Source: Jidongwangia harbinensis
GTDB lineage: Bacteria > Actinomycetota > Actinomycetes > Mycobacteriales > Micromonosporaceae
NCBI RefSeq assembly: GCF_020216025.1
Contig: NZ_JAIWNC010000013.1
Span: 62,001 to 126,000, forward strand
DNA: 64,000 nt
Reading direction: 5' to 3'
Below, piece by piece: positions 25,943 to 33,749 of the stretch. The notes beneath the pieces were generated by a model. It was not told the DNA's origin, did not search any database, and saw only the letters and a list, made by a program, of their open reading frames with translations. The position numbers were made by a program, and so were the translations under genes. Numbering within the stretch: position 1 is the stretch's first letter; every line of letters starts with the position of its first letter.

Positions 25943-26311
25943 TCAGGCGTCGTCGCCGTCGGTGACGCAGAACTCGTTGCCGGCCGGGTCGGCCAGCACC
26001 ACCCAGCCGTCGCCGCCGGGCCGGCGCTGGTCGTCGACCAGTTTCGCGCCCAGGCCGGACAGCCGGTCCACCTCGGCGTCACGCGGCTGGTCCGGCCGCA
26101 GGTCGACGTGCAGCCGGTTCTTGTCGGTCTTGGCCTCCGGCACGCGGACGAACAGCAGCCTGGGCGCGCCGGTCACCGCGACCGCGTCGTCGCCCGGCGC
26201 GGCGTCCGGCGTCACCGGCCGGCCCACCACCTGGCTCCAGAACTGCGCCAGCTCGTACGGCTCGTAGGGCGGCGCGCAGTCGACTGTGATGTTGCGGATC
26301 ACCGACGTCAT
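25943..26311 (-). CDS. VOC family (glyoxalase-like) protein
   Basis: A 122-residue single VOC domain. It begins MTSVIRNITVDCAPP, contains LAQFWSQVVGRPV and NRLHVDLRPDQPRDAEVDRL, and closes WVVLADPAGNEFCVTDGDD. The pattern is that of the PF18029-type glyoxalase-like proteins. Its ATG lies 11 bp after the stop of the MerR-type gene on the same strand, so the two are co-transcribed. This mirrors the AraC/VOC/UvrA-like module at 13.7-17 kb. Confidence 0.85.
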   Translation of the reverse strand: MTSVIRNITVDCAPPYEPYELAQFWSQVVGRPVTPDAAPGDDAVAVTGAPRLLFVRVPEAKTDKNRLHVDLRPDQPRDAEVDRLSGLGAKLVDDQRRPGGDGWVVLADPAGNEFCVTDGDDA

Positions 26312-26322
26312 GCGGGCGACTT

Positions 26323-27033
26323 TCACCGCTGCGGGGGCGGCGCAAACCCGGTCAGGTACTCGTGCAGCAGTCCGGCGGCCGCCAGCATCGCCAGGCTCTG
26401 CGCGCTCACCTGGCCCTGGCGGCGGGCGGTGGCGGTGCGCAGGGCCTCGGTGCTGCCCTCGCGGCGCAGCCCGTCGAGGATCGGCCCGATCTGCGCCAGC
26501 GGGTACCGGGCCTGCCGCAGCATCGCCACCATCCGGGCGTCGCGCACGTCGGCCGGGGCGTACCGCCGGTAGCCGGTGCCGCGCTCGCGGTCCGGGCGCA
26601 GCAGGCCGGCCGCCTCCCACACCCGGATCGCCGAGGTACGCACGCCCAGGTGCGCGGCCAGTTCACCGATCCGCAGCGCGGTCCGCGGCAGCGCCGACGG
26701 CGGTGCCTGCGCCACCGCGGCCAGGGCGTCGGCGACCTCCCGCAGGGACAGCCGCTGGGCGTGCAGCGCGGCGTGCGCGGCGTCGACGCGGGCCAGCGCG
26801 CCGGCCCGGTCCCCGGCGTGCACGGCCCGCATCACCGCGCGGGCGGTGTCCCAGCCGTACCCGGCGCCGAGCGCCCGGAACGCCAGCAGGGCGCCGCGGT
26901 GCCGCTCGCCGAACTGGCGGTACCCGGCCGGGCTGCGCGGCGCGGCGGGCAGCACACCGGCGTCGAGGTAGTTGCGGATCTGCTGCGTCGACACCCCGGC
27001 GAGCCGGGCCAGGTCCACTCCGCGCCACCCCAT
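26323..27033 (-). CDS. MerR family regulator with two MerR-type HTH domains
   Basis: A 236-residue protein with a duplicated MerR DNA-binding domain. The first is at 1-70 (LARLAGVSTQQIRNYLDAGVLP, GYRQFGERHRGALLAFRALGAGYGW). The second is at about 118-185 (RIGELAAHLGVRTSAIRVWEAAGLLRP, GYRRYAPADVRDARMVAMLRQARYPLAQI). Tandem MerR domains in one chain are unusual and may allow monomeric binding. It diverges from a UvrA-like gene across 92 bp holding a nested dyad (27087-27120), so it likely controls both directions. Confidence 0.85.
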   Translation of the reverse strand: MGWRGVDLARLAGVSTQQIRNYLDAGVLPAAPRSPAGYRQFGERHRGALLAFRALGAGYGWDTARAVMRAVHAGDRAGALARVDAAHAALHAQRLSLREVADALAAVAQAPPSALPRTALRIGELAAHLGVRTSAIRVWEAAGLLRPDRERGTGYRRYAPADVRDARMVAMLRQARYPLAQIGPILDGLRREGSTEALRTATARRQGQVSAQSLAMLAAAGLLHEYLTGFAPPPQR

Positions 27034-27086
27034 CGGTGAAGTATCCCGTTGAGGGTTTCCGGTACGCCACCGAGGTCCCGGCCGGA

Positions 27087-27120
27087 CAAGTCTCCATTGG
27101 GTAGTTCAATGACAGACTTG
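27087..27120. promoter_or_regulatory. nested inverted repeat upstream of second UvrA-like gene
   Basis: The outer arms CAAGTCT (27087-27093) and AGACTTG (27114-27120) are perfect, and so are the inner arms CATTG and CAATG around GGTAGTT. It ends 5 bp before the ATG. It is the obvious candidate site for the divergently encoded double-MerR regulator; a transcribed 5' UTR hairpin is the alternative. Confidence 0.6.
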
Positions 27121-27125
27121 AAGGA

Positions 27126-29657
27126 ATGAAGGACGCGAATCCCGGCCACATCCGCATCGTCGGCGCCCGCCTGCACAACCTGCGCAACGTCACGCTCGAC
27201 GTACCGAAGAACCGTCTCGTGGTCCTGACCGGCCTGTCCGGTTCGGGCAAGTCCAGTCTCGCCTTCGACACCCTGCACCACGAGGGGCAGCGGCAGTATC
27301 TGGAGTCGCTCGGCATGGTCACCGGGTTCGTCAGCCGGCCCGCGGTGGACGCCATCACCGGGCTGTCCCCGTCGATCAGCGTGGACCAGCACCTGACCAA
27401 CCGCAGCCCGCGTTCCACCGTCGGCACCGTCACCGAGGTGTTCACCTACCTGCGGCTGCTCTGGGCCCGGCTGGGGCACCGGCCGTGCCCGGCCTGCGGC
27501 GGCGACGTCCCGCCGGCGCACGTGGGCGCGGAGGCCGCCGACGACCCGGACGGTGACGCCGACGCCCCGCCCGTGCCGTGCCCGCACTGCGGCACCCACC
27601 TGCCCGGCCTGGTCATGGGCAGTTTCTCGTTCAACAAGCCGGCCGGCGCCTGCCCCGCCTGCACCGGCCTGGGCGTGGTCATCCGGCCGGACCCCGACCG
27701 GCTCGTCGACGCGGCCCGCAGCGTCGCCGGCGGCGCGGTCCTCGGCTGGCCGCCCGCGCTGGCCGCCCACCAGCTGGGCGTGCTGCACGCCGCCGCCCGC
27801 CACTACGGCTTCGCGTTCGACGGCGACCGGCCCGTCGCCGACCTCGACGAACCGGCCCGTGACCTGCTGCTGCACGGCGTGGACAGCCCCCGGTTCCGCC
27901 GCCACTTCCCCGGCGCCGCCGCACCGGCCACGGTCGGCCGGGGCCGGTTCGAGGGCGTCGCCACCGCGGTGCTGCGCCGCTACCAGGCCCGGATCACCGA
28001 CACCGCGTACCGGGAGAAGACCGAACGCCTGCTGGTCAACCGCACCTGCCCGGACTGCCTCGGGACCCGTCTGCGCCCGCGGAGCCGCGCGGTCACGGTC
28101 GCCGGGCTGGGCATCACCGACGCCGCCCGGCTGCCCCTGGACCGGCTCGCCGGCTGGATCACCGGCCTGCGCGACGACGCCGGCCTCGCCGCGCCGATCC
28201 GGGACGACCTGCGCGAACGGATCCGCCGGCTGGTCGACGTCGGCGTCGGCTACCTCACCCTGGACCAGGCCGCCACCAGCCTGTCCGCCGGCGAGACCCA
28301 GCGGCTGCGGCTGGCCGCGCTGCTCGGCTCCGGCCTCACCGGCGTGCTGTACGTGCTGGACGAACCCACCATCGGCCTGCACCCGGCGGACACCGCGCAC
28401 CTGGTCGGGGTGCTGCGGCGGCTGCGCGACCTGGGCAACACCGTGCTGGTCGTCGAGCACGACCTCGACGTGCTGCGCGCCGCCGACCATCTGGTCGACA
28501 TCGGGCCCGGCGCCGGCCGCCACGGCGGGCGGGTCGTGGCCACCGGCAGCCCGGACGACGTCGCCGCCACCGCCGGCTCGGTCACCGGCGACTACCTGGC
28601 CGGGCGCCGCCGGGTGCCGGTGCCGCCGGCCCGCCGCGCCGGCCCGGGCGGCGCGCTCACCATCCGCGGCGCCCGCGCCCACAACCTGCGTGACCTCACG
28701 GTACGGCTGCCGCTGGGCCGGCTCGTCGCGGTCACCGGGCCGTCCGGGTCCGGCAAGTCGTCGCTGATGCTCGACATCCTCGACCGGGCCGCCCGGCGCC
28801 ACTTCACCGGCGCCGCGGACCTGCCCGGCGACCACGACGGCATCGACGGACTGGCCGCGCTCGACAAGGTCATCACCATCGACCAGCAGCCGGTCAGCCG
28901 GATGCCGCGGTCCAACGCGGCCACCTACGCCGAGGCGTACACCCCGATCCGGGAGACGTTCGCCGCCACCGCGGCGGCCCGCGAGCGGGGGCTGGGCGCC
29001 GGGCACTTCTCGTTCAACGTCGCCGGTGGGCGCTGCGAACGCTGCGAGGGCGCCGGCGTGCTCGACGTCAGCATGCACTTCCTGCCGGCCGTGCCGGTAC
29101 GCTGCCCGGCCTGCCACGGCCGCCGGTTCACCCGCGACGTGCTCGCCGTGACGTACCGCGGGCACAGCATCGCCGACGTGCTGGCGATGACCGTCGACGA
29201 GGCCGTCACCGTGTTCGCCGACGTCGCGGCGGCCGCCGTCCGGCTGCGCACCCTGGCCGACGTGGGGCTCGGCTACCTGCCGCTCGGCCAGCGCGCCACC
29301 ACCCTGTCCGGCGGCGAGGCGCAGCGCGTCAAACTCGCCCGGGAACTGGCCCGCCGCGGCACCGGCCGCACCCTGTACCTGCTGGACGAGCCGACCACGG
29401 GCCTGCATCCCGACGACACCGGACGGCTGCTCGCCGTGCTGCACCGGCTGGTCGACGCGGGCAACACCGTGGTGACGGTGGAACACGACCTGGACGTGGT
29501 CCGCGCCGCCGACTGGGTGATCGACCTGGGCCCGGCCGGGGGCGCCGCGGGCGGGCGGCTGGTCGCCGAGGGCACCCCCGAGCAGGTCGCCGCCACCGCC
29601 GGGTCCCGCACCGGTGCCGCCCTGGCCGCGGGTGCCGCGGTCGTCAGTGGGCGGTGA
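27126..29657 (+). CDS. UvrA-like ABC ATPase (second paralogue)
   Basis: An 843-residue protein with two ATPase cores. Walker A motifs are GLSGSGKSS and GPSGSGKSS, signatures LSAGETQR and LSGGEAQR, Walker B VLDEPTIGLHP and LLDEPTTGLHP. Zinc motifs are CPACGGDV, CPHCGTH, CPACTGLG, CPDCLGTR, CERCEGAG and CPACHGRR. It is shorter than repair UvrA (about 950) and probably lacks much of the UvrB-interaction region. The first signature has Ala instead of Gly (LSAGE), a small deviation. Its divergent MerR/VOC neighbours and the nearby ribosome protection gene suggest a drug-tolerance setting. The 3' end overlaps the convergent DUF4037 gene by 14 bp. Confidence 0.9.
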   Translation: MKDANPGHIRIVGARLHNLRNVTLDVPKNRLVVLTGLSGSGKSSLAFDTLHHEGQRQYLESLGMVTGFVSRPAVDAITGLSPSISVDQHLTNRSPRSTVGTVTEVFTYLRLLWARLGHRPCPACGGDVPPAHVGAEAADDPDGDADAPPVPCPHCGTHLPGLVMGSFSFNKPAGACPACTGLGVVIRPDPDRLVDAARSVAGGAVLGWPPALAAHQLGVLHAAARHYGFAFDGDRPVADLDEPARDLLLHGVDSPRFRRHFPGAAAPATVGRGRFEGVATAVLRRYQARITDTAYREKTERLLVNRTCPDCLGTRLRPRSRAVTVAGLGITDAARLPLDRLAGWITGLRDDAGLAAPIRDDLRERIRRLVDVGVGYLTLDQAATSLSAGETQRLRLAALLGSGLTGVLYVLDEPTIGLHPADTAHLVGVLRRLRDLGNTVLVVEHDLDVLRAADHLVDIGPGAGRHGGRVVATGSPDDVAATAGSVTGDYLAGRRRVPVPPARRAGPGGALTIRGARAHNLRDLTVRLPLGRLVAVTGPSGSGKSSLMLDILDRAARRHFTGAADLPGDHDGIDGLAALDKVITIDQQPVSRMPRSNAATYAEAYTPIRETFAATAAARERGLGAGHFSFNVAGGRCERCEGAGVLDVSMHFLPAVPVRCPACHGRRFTRDVLAVTYRGHSIADVLAMTVDEAVTVFADVAAAAVRLRTLADVGLGYLPLGQRATTLSGGEAQRVKLARELARRGTGRTLYLLDEPTTGLHPDDTGRLLAVLHRLVDAGNTVVTVEHDLDVVRAADWVIDLGPAGGAAGGRLVAEGTPEQVAATAGSRTGAALAAGAAVVSGR

Positions 29658-30708
29658 GGCCGAGCATCGGGGCGGCCGCCCGGCACCGCGCCGGGTGGGT
29701 CAGCACGTCGGTGGAGTCCACCGCCTGGTCGACGGTGCCCGGCAGCGTCGCCACCGGCCCGCCGCGGCGGCCGCCGAGCCGGTCCAGCAGCGCCCGTACC
29801 GGCGGGTCGGTGATCGCGTCGGTCAGCGCCACGGTGAACCGGTCCGCGCCGAGCACCCGCAGGTCGCGGTCGAAGTACCGGCGCGGCGCCGGATCCAGCG
29901 GCGGGCACAGGCCCAGCTCGTTGGTCGCGGCCGCGACCAGGCCGGCGGCCGCCGCCACCGCACCCTCGCGTTCCTGCCACCGCACCGCGCTGGTCGCCAC
30001 CGCCAGCAACGGCCGCAGCCGCGGCGCCAGCCGGCGTTCGGCGAAGGACCGGCCCAACCATTTCGGGTACGGCGCCCAGCACCGTTCCACCAGGAACGTC
30101 AACCGGATCAGCTCCCGCGACAGGCGCGCCGCCAGCAGCCGGGAACCCAGGTCGTCGCCGGAGGCACCGGCGCGGCCGACGAACGCCTCCTCCTGGGCGA
30201 CCCGCAGCCACCCGGCGGCCAGCGCGTAGCGCCACACGTCGTCGGGATACCAGCGCAGCGCCGCCCGGTAGCGGGCCAGGGTGCCGTCCGGGTCGGCGAA
30301 CACCGCGCCCGCGGTCAGCGACGCGAGCACCTGCGTCGGGGTCAGCAGCCAGTCCGCCAGCGACAGGCCGCCGGCCGGGTCGGTGCCCAGCCGCTCCCGG
30401 AAGAACGCCGCCGCCGTGGTCACCCGCACCTGGTGCGCCGGCGGGCCGCCGCCGTACCCGAACACCACCGGCAGCCCGTCGAACTCCGCCGGCAGCCCGG
30501 CCAGCGCCGCGTGGGCCTTCTCCGCGTCGCCCGGGTCGGACAGGAACACCTGCACCCGCGGGCCGAAGTCGTGGTCGGCGGACACCGCGTCGTCGTAGCC
30601 GAGCACCTCCGAGCCCGGGCCGAGCAGCCCGGCGCCGTGCGGCACCGCGTCGAGCAGCGGCGCCACCGCCTGCGCGTAGAACCGCCGCGCCACCTCAAGT
30701 CCGGACAC
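29644..30708 (-). CDS. DUF4037 domain protein (nucleotidyltransferase-like)
   Basis: About 354 residues. The N-terminal part has a nucleotidyltransferase-like pattern (LLGPGSEVLGYDDAVSADHDFGP, then VQVFLSD), with paired acidic residues after a G-S segment. The middle and C-terminus (DDVWRYALAAGWLRVAQEEAF, ELIRLTFLVERCWAPYPKWLG) match my recollection of DUF4037. The function is unknown. The start is uncertain: GTG at 30708 gives MSGLEVARRFYA; TTG at 30744 would add 12 residues. It lies 57 bp downstream of the TetR-type gene on the same strand. Confidence 0.8.
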   Translation of the reverse strand: MSGLEVARRFYAQAVAPLLDAVPHGAGLLGPGSEVLGYDDAVSADHDFGPRVQVFLSDPGDAEKAHAALAGLPAEFDGLPVVFGYGGGPPAHQVRVTTAAAFFRERLGTDPAGGLSLADWLLTPTQVLASLTAGAVFADPDGTLARYRAALRWYPDDVWRYALAAGWLRVAQEEAFVGRAGASGDDLGSRLLAARLSRELIRLTFLVERCWAPYPKWLGRSFAERRLAPRLRPLLAVATSAVRWQEREGAVAAAAGLVAAATNELGLCPPLDPAPRRYFDRDLRVLGADRFTVALTDAITDPPVRALLDRLGGRRGGPVATLPGTVDQAVDSTDVLTHPARCRAAAPMLGLTAH

Positions 30709-30765
30709 GCCGTCACCCTGTCGTGTCGGACCCGCTTCGCACAAGCTTTTCCGCTCGTCCGGCGA

Positions 30766-31473
30766 TCACCCCGGGTGCGCCGGACCGGACGGCGCCCGGC
30801 CGGCCAGGTCGTCGGTGACGATCCTGATGGCGGCAGCCAGGACGAAGTCGAACTCGGCGTCGTGGTCGACGCGGGCGATGTGCCGGGCCGCGGCGGTGAG
30901 GGTCGGCAGCCCGGAACTCTCCAGCGCCGCGATGCGGTGGGCGATCTCCGCCGGTGTCGTGGCGGCGAACGTGAACGCGGCGTCCGCCTCGCGCAGGATC
31001 GTGCCGATCAGCATCGCCATGATCATGCGGAGCAGCCGGACCGCGTGCCGGTGGTCGCATCCGGCGGTGACGAGGATCGACAGCGCCACGTCGAGGGGGA
31101 CGAGGCTGGCCCGGGAGCGGGTCTGGCGGGTCATCACCAGGCCGGCCGCCTGCGGGTGGCGCAGGGCGTGGGCGCGGAAGGCGCGCGCGAACCGGTCGAT
31201 GTCGGTTTCCAGGGCGCCGGTGGGCTCGGGTAGCCGCATGGTGGTCAGGAGGTGGTCGGTCACCGCGTCGAGCAGGCCCTCCTTGCCGTCCACGTGGTTG
31301 TAGAGGCTTTTCGGGTCGACGCCCAGGCGGCGCGCCACGGACCGGACGCCGAGCCCGGCGAGACCCTGGTCGTCGATCTCCGCCAGCGCGGCCTGGGCGA
31401 TCGCGGCGATCGACAACTGCGGCGCGCCCCGCGGCGGGCGCCCGCGGGACGGGCGTGCGGCACGGCTTGTCAT
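30766..31473 (-). CDS. TetR family transcriptional regulator
   Basis: A 235-residue repressor. The N-terminal helix-turn-helix is at about 18-65 (LSIAAIAQAALAEIDDQGLAGLGVRSVARRLGVD, SLYNHVDGKEGLLDAV). The C-terminal ligand/dimer domain resembles the TetR_C group with MRLPEP and RSRASLVPLDVALSIL. Its ATG (31471-31473) touches a perfect 8-bp dyad that also sits in front of the divergent MBL-fold gene, so autoregulation and control of the MBL/SnoaL genes are likely. Confidence 0.9.
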   Translation of the reverse strand: MTSRAARPSRGRPPRGAPQLSIAAIAQAALAEIDDQGLAGLGVRSVARRLGVDPKSLYNHVDGKEGLLDAVTDHLLTTMRLPEPTGALETDIDRFARAFRAHALRHPQAAGLVMTRQTRSRASLVPLDVALSILVTAGCDHRHAVRLLRMIMAMLIGTILREADAAFTFAATTPAEIAHRIAALESSGLPTLTAAARHIARVDHDAEFDFVLAAAIRIVTDDLAGRAPSGPAHPG

Positions 31474-31490
31474 ATCCACAACGTGGATAT
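31472..31490. promoter_or_regulatory. TetR-type operator, 19-bp perfect dyad
   Basis: ATATCCAC, spacer AAC, GTGGATAT: perfect 8-bp arms starting inside the TetR start codon and 50 bp from the divergent MBL-fold gene. A weaker related dyad (CCCAC, C, GTGGG, flanked by AAA/TTT elements) follows at about 31510-31521. Confidence 0.75.
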
Positions 31491-31539
31491 TAAGGTACGT
31501 CGTTAAATCCCCACCGTGGGTTTCCGGAAGGGAGAAGTC

Positions 31540-32646
31540 ATGGCCTTCAGCGTCCCGTGGCGCACGGCGGAGGTCCCGGACCTGCCGCCCGTCGGGGAAC
31601 CGGTGGACACCCTGGCCGACGTGTCCCGCCTGCCCGGCGGCCCGGGTGCCCGGCTGCGCGCCCTGCGGGACCTGGCCCAGGCGTTCCGCCGGGAGTTCGC
31701 CTCGACCGGCACCCCGGACAGCGTGGTCACCTGCGACCTGATCACCCTGCCGTACCCGACCCGGTTCGGGCTGTTCCGGGCGTCGATGGCGATCGCGCCG
31801 TTCCTGTCGATCCGCAACCGGATGCTGGTGATCCGATGGCACGACAGCGCCGGCCGGCGCCGCACCCTGCTGTTCGAGCCCAGCGACCACGAGCGGGGCG
31901 CCTACACGCCGTACTTCGACGACCTCAGCCGGCGGGTGCCGCGGCCACTGCGACCGCTGTTCCGGACCGAGCACGGCACGGTGCTCGGGCACCTCGCCCG
32001 GCTCGGGATCGACCCGGCGGAGGTCGACTATCTGATGTTCGACCACCTGCACACCCAGGATCTGCGCCGCTGGGTCGGCACCACCGCCGACCAGGCCGAC
32101 CTCGGCCGGGTGACCGCGGCGTTCCCGCACGCCAAGGTCATCGTGCAGCGCGACGAACTGGCCGGCATGGCCGACCTGCACCCGCTGCAGAAACCCTGGT
32201 ACCAGCCCGCCACCTATCGCGACGTGCCGCCGGAGGCGTTCCACCCGATCGCGGGCAGCGCGATCCTCGGCCCCGGTGTCGCCGTGGTGAAGACGCCCGG
32301 TCACGTGTTCGGCAACCAGAGCCTGCTGCTGAACACCTCGACCGGAATCTGGGCCAGCAGCGAGAACGTGATCGCGGCCGAGGCCCTGACGCCGGAGCAC
32401 TCCACGCTGCCCGGCCTGGCGAGCTGGTCGCGCCGGTGGCAGCAGGAGGTCGTGATGAACGCGAACACCCTGGAAACCGCCGCGGACCAGTACAACTCGA
32501 TCGTCCTGGAGAAGCTGCTCGTCGACCGCAGCCAGCGCGACCCCCGCTTCCTGCAGTTCCTGCCCTCCAGCGAACTCGTCGGCGCCTGGACCAACCCCGG
32601 TACGAAACCGGCGTTCCGCCACGGCGGCATCACCCACCACGCCTGA
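31540..32646 (+). CDS. metallo-beta-lactamase-fold hydrolase, variant active site
   Basis: A 368-residue protein. The best match to the MBL first motif is MFDHLHTQDLRR: HxH is present, but the usual D-H follow-up is shifted (HLHTQD rather than HxHxDH). Later motifs look more normal: VKTPGHVFGNQSLLL and the segment IWASSENVI. The N-terminal 120 residues are a family-specific extension. It could be a hydrolase with altered metal ligands or a non-catalytic relative. ATG at 31540 follows AAGGGAGAAG. Downstream 29 bp is a SnoaL-like gene. Confidence 0.7.
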   Translation: MAFSVPWRTAEVPDLPPVGEPVDTLADVSRLPGGPGARLRALRDLAQAFRREFASTGTPDSVVTCDLITLPYPTRFGLFRASMAIAPFLSIRNRMLVIRWHDSAGRRRTLLFEPSDHERGAYTPYFDDLSRRVPRPLRPLFRTEHGTVLGHLARLGIDPAEVDYLMFDHLHTQDLRRWVGTTADQADLGRVTAAFPHAKVIVQRDELAGMADLHPLQKPWYQPATYRDVPPEAFHPIAGSAILGPGVAVVKTPGHVFGNQSLLLNTSTGIWASSENVIAAEALTPEHSTLPGLASWSRRWQQEVVMNANTLETAADQYNSIVLEKLLVDRSQRDPRFLQFLPSSELVGAWTNPGTKPAFRHGGITHHA

Positions 32647-32675
32647 GCGGCGCCTCCCAGATCAGGAGCACCCCC

Positions 32676-33215
32676 GTGACCAGTGAACCCACCGCCGAGC
32701 TGCGCGCGATCCGCGAGAGGACCGTGCTCGACCACTTCGCGGACGAGGTCCGGCAGGACTGGGACGCCACCCTGTCGACGTTCCCGCACCCCCGCTACGA
32801 ACTGATCCCGATGGGTGTCGTGCACGACGGCGGCCCCGCGGTCCGCGCCTACTACCACCACACCCGGGTCGCGTTCCCCGACCAGCACCACGAAATGATC
32901 CAGCTGCGGCACAGCGACGACGCCGTGATCTGCGAGTTCTACCTGATCGGTACGCACACCGGCCCCTACGGGACCATCCCGCCGACCGGCAACCCGTTCA
33001 AGGTGCGGATGACCGCCTTCTTCGTCTTCGACGGCCCCACCCTGACCTGCGAACGGATCTACTTCGACCAGCTGACCATGCTGCGGCAGCTCTTCGGCGC
33101 GCTGAACTTCCGCAGGCCCGCCACCTGGCTCTACCTGATCAAGGCGCTGCGGGCCGTGCCCGCCTCCCTCGGCGCCCGGGGCAGGCGCGGCGACGAGGCC
33201 CGCCCGATCGGCTGA
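32676..33215 (+). CDS. SnoaL-like (NTF2-fold) protein
   Basis: A 179-residue protein of the NTF2-like fold. An N-terminal helix region (AIRERTVLDHFADEVRQDWDATLSTFPHPRYELIP) is followed by GGPAVRAYYHHTRVAFPDQHHEMIQL and the closing strands FKVRMTAFFVFDGPTLTCERIYFDQLTML. This is the SnoaL/ester-cyclase-like arrangement; such proteins bind or cyclise small hydrophobic molecules. The GTG start at 32676 has CAGGAG upstream. It is co-directional with the MBL-fold gene and presumably under the same TetR control. Confidence 0.8.
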   Translation: MTSEPTAELRAIRERTVLDHFADEVRQDWDATLSTFPHPRYELIPMGVVHDGGPAVRAYYHHTRVAFPDQHHEMIQLRHSDDAVICEFYLIGTHTGPYGTIPPTGNPFKVRMTAFFVFDGPTLTCERIYFDQLTMLRQLFGALNFRRPATWLYLIKALRAVPASLGARGRRGDEARPIG

Positions 33216-33266
33216 GGCCCGCCGAGCGCCCGGGCGGAAATCAAGCGGGAAATTCCGCCGGGCCGA

Positions 33267-33293
33267 TGTCGAGATCCGCCCGGCGGCTGCGTC
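33267..33293 (+). promoter_or_regulatory. ECF42-type promoter
   Basis: TGTCGA (33267-33272), 17 bp, CGTC (33290-33293). From memory these are the -35 and -10 elements of ECF42 (and, in related form, ECF41) target promoters. It lies 49 bp before the DGPF gene that precedes the sigma gene, consistent with autoregulation. A 6-bp dyad (GCGGCC, AGAAT, GGCCGC) follows at 33305-33321. Confidence 0.65.
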
Positions 33294-33341
33294 CCAGGGT
33301 GAACGCGGCCAGAATGGCCGCACCACACCGAGGAGACCATG

Positions 33342-33749
33342 ATGGCCAAGTACCTGCTGCTCAAGCACTACCGCGGCGCGCCGGCGGCGGTCAACGACGT
33401 ACCGATGGACCGGTGGACGCCGCAGGAGCTGTCGGCGCACCTGCGGTACATGTCGGACTTCGCGGCGCGGCTCGAAGCCACCGGCGAGTTCGTCGACAGC
33501 CAGGCGCTGTCACCGGAGGGCACGTTCGTGCGTTCCGACAGCGCGGGCGGCCCGCCGGTCACCGACGGCCCGTTCGCCGAGACCAAGGACCTGATCGCCG
33601 GCTGGATGGTGATCGACGTGGACAGCCACGAACGGGCGGTGGAACTGGCCGGTGAACTGTCCGCGGCACCGGGCGCCGGCGGGCAGCCGATCCACGAGTG
33701 GCTCGAGCTGCGGCCGTTCCTGACCGAACTGCCGACCATCACGGAATGA
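33342..33749 (+). CDS. YCII/DGPF domain protein
   Basis: A 135-residue protein with the family motif DGPFAETKDLIAGWMVIDVDS. YCII-like proteins are small alpha/beta-barrel proteins of unclear biochemistry that are regularly encoded next to ECF42 sigma factors. The start is the second of two adjacent ATG codons (33339 and 33342), better spaced from AGGAG. The stop overlaps the sigma gene (ATGA at 33746-33749), so the two are translated together. A candidate ECF42 promoter lies upstream. Confidence 0.9.
   Translation: MAKYLLLKHYRGAPAAVNDVPMDRWTPQELSAHLRYMSDFAARLEATGEFVDSQALSPEGTFVRSDSAGGPPVTDGPFAETKDLIAGWMVIDVDSHERAVELAGELSAAPGAGGQPIHEWLELRPFLTELPTITE

Noticed and set aside
23833..29657. Reading this stretch as an antibiotic biosynthesis cluster
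   Set aside because: Only protection- and binding-type genes are present; no PKS, NRPS or other scaffold-forming enzyme is in the window.
30766..32640. A 624-residue - strand frame ending in the TetR domain
   Set aside because: The part beyond 31473 is antisense to the MBL-fold gene; the ATG at the operator is the true start.
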